Source: Botryllus schlosseri
Taxonomy: Eukaryota > Chordata > Ascidiacea > Stolidobranchia > Styelidae
NCBI GenBank assembly: GCA_000444245.1
Contig: ATSW01012743.1
Span: 1 to 24,505 of the forward strand
Length of the DNA stretch: 24,505 nt
Reading direction: 5' to 3'
In this document: piece by piece, positions 22,901-24,505 of the stretch
How the letters are laid out: each line of letters opens with the position of its first letter
Numbering within the stretch: position 1 is the first letter of the stretch
Program-made: the position numbers and the translations under genes
Notes under the pieces: generated by a model
Database searches by the model: none
What the model was told of the DNA's origin: nothing
What the model saw: the letters and a program-made list of their open reading frames with translations, nothing else

Positions 22901-24079
22901 ACCGCTCACGGAGTGTTGTATATACGGGAATATCAACATTCAACAGGTTACAATTGCAGGATACATGCGCTTGGTACTCGTTTACATTGTACCCTCCGGT
23001 GTCAATTTTCAGTCTTCCGTAAACAGGGGCGTATGAATCACTGAAGCGGCAGAACGATCATAGGTCATGATATCAGCCGAAATATAATTTCGGTATAACG
23101 AATTGTTTATATCTGTGCGAAGCATTGCAAATGAAGTCGAGTGCAATTCACCCGACATACTTCAGCTCGAAATGTAATTATTACTCAGTTCTTATCAATC
23201 CATGATCTTACAATATCAAACATATTATTCAAGACATTAAGTATTTAAATTGAACTGTTAGATACATACAGATAGCAGTCTAATGACTAGTTTACACATA
23301 TAACAATGTAAACGTGCGACTAAAGCAGTTGTAGATGTATAGCAAATAATATCAATGTCCACATTACAAACAGCGGCGATGGGTCAGCACAACAATTTTG
23401 TTCCGGTCAAGCTATGATTATTTGCTTTTATGTCATTTGTTGTCCATCGCATTATTCCCCAAAGGGGATTTCAAGTGCATGGTCACAACGTGCCCGTAGT
23501 ACAGTAGCATCTATGGCAATATCACAGCAGATGCCCGATTTATCAACGCCAGATCATTAATCATTCATATTATGTGTATTGTTACATATGCAACAGTACA
23601 TGGTGATGGTATAACCGAGCATTAGAGATCAATATTTCATCGTTAAGTATTGGATTTCAACACGGAACGTGCACATGCGGGATTCGGATAATTGGATTTC
23701 TAGTACTGCTGAAATTGGAAACATCTCGAATTCTTTATTTAATAACAATTACTCCCGCCCGGGACTTACGGTCACAGTGGTGGTAATCTAAATACCAATC
23801 ATAATGATTCTAGTACCCGTTTACTGTTTGATTCGACAAACCACGCTCGGAATTCAACCGTCATTACCCTACATATTATCGAAAATATCATGTTATTGCA
23901 TGTTAGAGAATGGCACTGACACATATACGTAAAAAATTAATGAACTCAAGGGAAATATTTTCAACGTAGAATGGACGACGCATTTCATTGTTTCGTCGCA
24001 CGCAAAGTGACGTCATCGCTTTTGAAACAGCAGAAGGCAAAGCACTAATTGCCCAAGGCTATCGCATCTCCAGGCATAA
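19993..24079. other. Downstream intergenic stretch with no supported gene
   Basis: Only short chance-like frames are present (for example 22771-23022 plus and 21880-22143 minus). It contains the CTGTAGG minisatellite, two short palindromes (GCAACTGC/GCAGTTGC near 21942-21960; CCGAAAT/ATTTCGG near 23079) and a TGACGTCA at 24008-24015. Confidence 0.45.
21106..21148. repeat. Short degenerate CTGTAGG tandem repeat
   Basis: CTGTAGG is repeated as CTGTAGGCTGTAGG and then drifts through CTGTAGCTGTATACTGTATAGCCTGTA. This is a small minisatellite with 6-8 bp steps in otherwise unremarkable DNA. Confidence 0.6.
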
Positions 24080-24300
24080 CGGTAGTTTTGCTTCACGACG
24101 GCGCAGTGGCGTAAATGCAGACATGGTTACTATAACGGAACATGGTGCCGAAATATAGCGTCGTGTATAATCCGCAGCTGCAACACCAATGGGATGCGGG
24201 CACGAGTCCGACAGAGGTCGACTCCAGAATTCCTACCTAAGTGTTGGAGGCTTATCTAGGCTCCTCATCATCATCTCGTCCGTGTAAGCGGTGTCTTATG
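24080..24300 (+). repeat. Possible tRNA-derived SINE-like patch
   Basis: GGCGCAGTGGCG near 24100 resembles a tRNA A box (TGGCNNAGTGG). AGGTCGACTCC at 24215-24225 resembles a B box (GGTTCGANTCC) lacking one T. They are about 105 bp apart, longer than in a normal tRNA, so this is at best a decayed or rearranged SINE. No poly-A tail or flanking duplication is visible. Confidence 0.2.
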
Positions 24301-24505
24301 AAAGCTTGGAAGTGAGCCGTAGTACAAGTTGGCAGCTACTGAATAAAATGTAGAGAATTGGCCTGGTGTAAATGAACATAGTAGTCGACAAGCACCATGA
24401 ATACCACAATACCGCAATCAGTAACGGAATATATATTCACACGCCATTTTGTAAGTCGCATAAAATGATTGCAAACCAATTGTTATGCATTATCACAAAA
24501 TATTA

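Noticed and set aside
1-24505. Search for retroviral or LTR elements, Polintons, CRISPR arrays, tRNA and rRNA genes.
   Set aside because: No paired long terminal repeats, no polymerase, capsid or integrase motifs, no regularly spaced repeats and no intact tRNA or rRNA signatures were seen.

Overview
The window looks like nuclear DNA of an invertebrate animal. It is AT-rich (roughly 60% A+T by eye) and gene-poor. The one clear gene is split by GT-AG introns and ends in an AATAAA signal. Several hAT-type DNA transposon copies are present. There is no bacterial gene organisation, no rRNA or tRNA gene and no CRISPR array. A tunicate or other marine invertebrate would fit, but the sequence alone does not settle the species.

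The main content is a plus-strand gene at 15466-19728, read here as six coding exons whose splice phases all agree. It encodes a predicted 306-residue membrane protein. In order it has a long basic N-terminus, a hydrophobic signal or anchor segment, a follistatin/Kazal-type cysteine module, one EGF module, a transmembrane helix and a short polar tail. The layout recalls tomoregulin (TMEFF). The EGF module has exactly the cysteine spacing of EGF itself (7-5-10-1-8), keeps the Gly-x-Arg-Cys signature of ErbB-receptor ligands, and is split by a phase-2 intron between its fourth and fifth cysteines. A branch-point-like CTAAC and an AG acceptor lie just upstream of the start codon, so the 5' UTR is probably spliced (cis or trans). 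A poly(A) signal lies at 19987.

The left third holds a three-level nest of hAT transposons. The outer element (2853-5516) has matching ends, a degenerate 8-bp target duplication and a decayed transposase core. Inside it is a 405-bp element (3857-4261). A third element (4265-5127) landed on the right tip of the second and is flanked by a perfect CTCTAGAG duplication. Upstream is a two-copy tandem duplication of about 180 bp (2088-2458). A separate hAT end lies at about 12930-13024, and a weak SINE-like patch lies near the right edge.

The remaining stretches (1-2087, 5525-12300, 13033-15350 and 19993-24090) show nothing I can support as a gene. Open frames there are of the length and number expected by chance in DNA of this composition.
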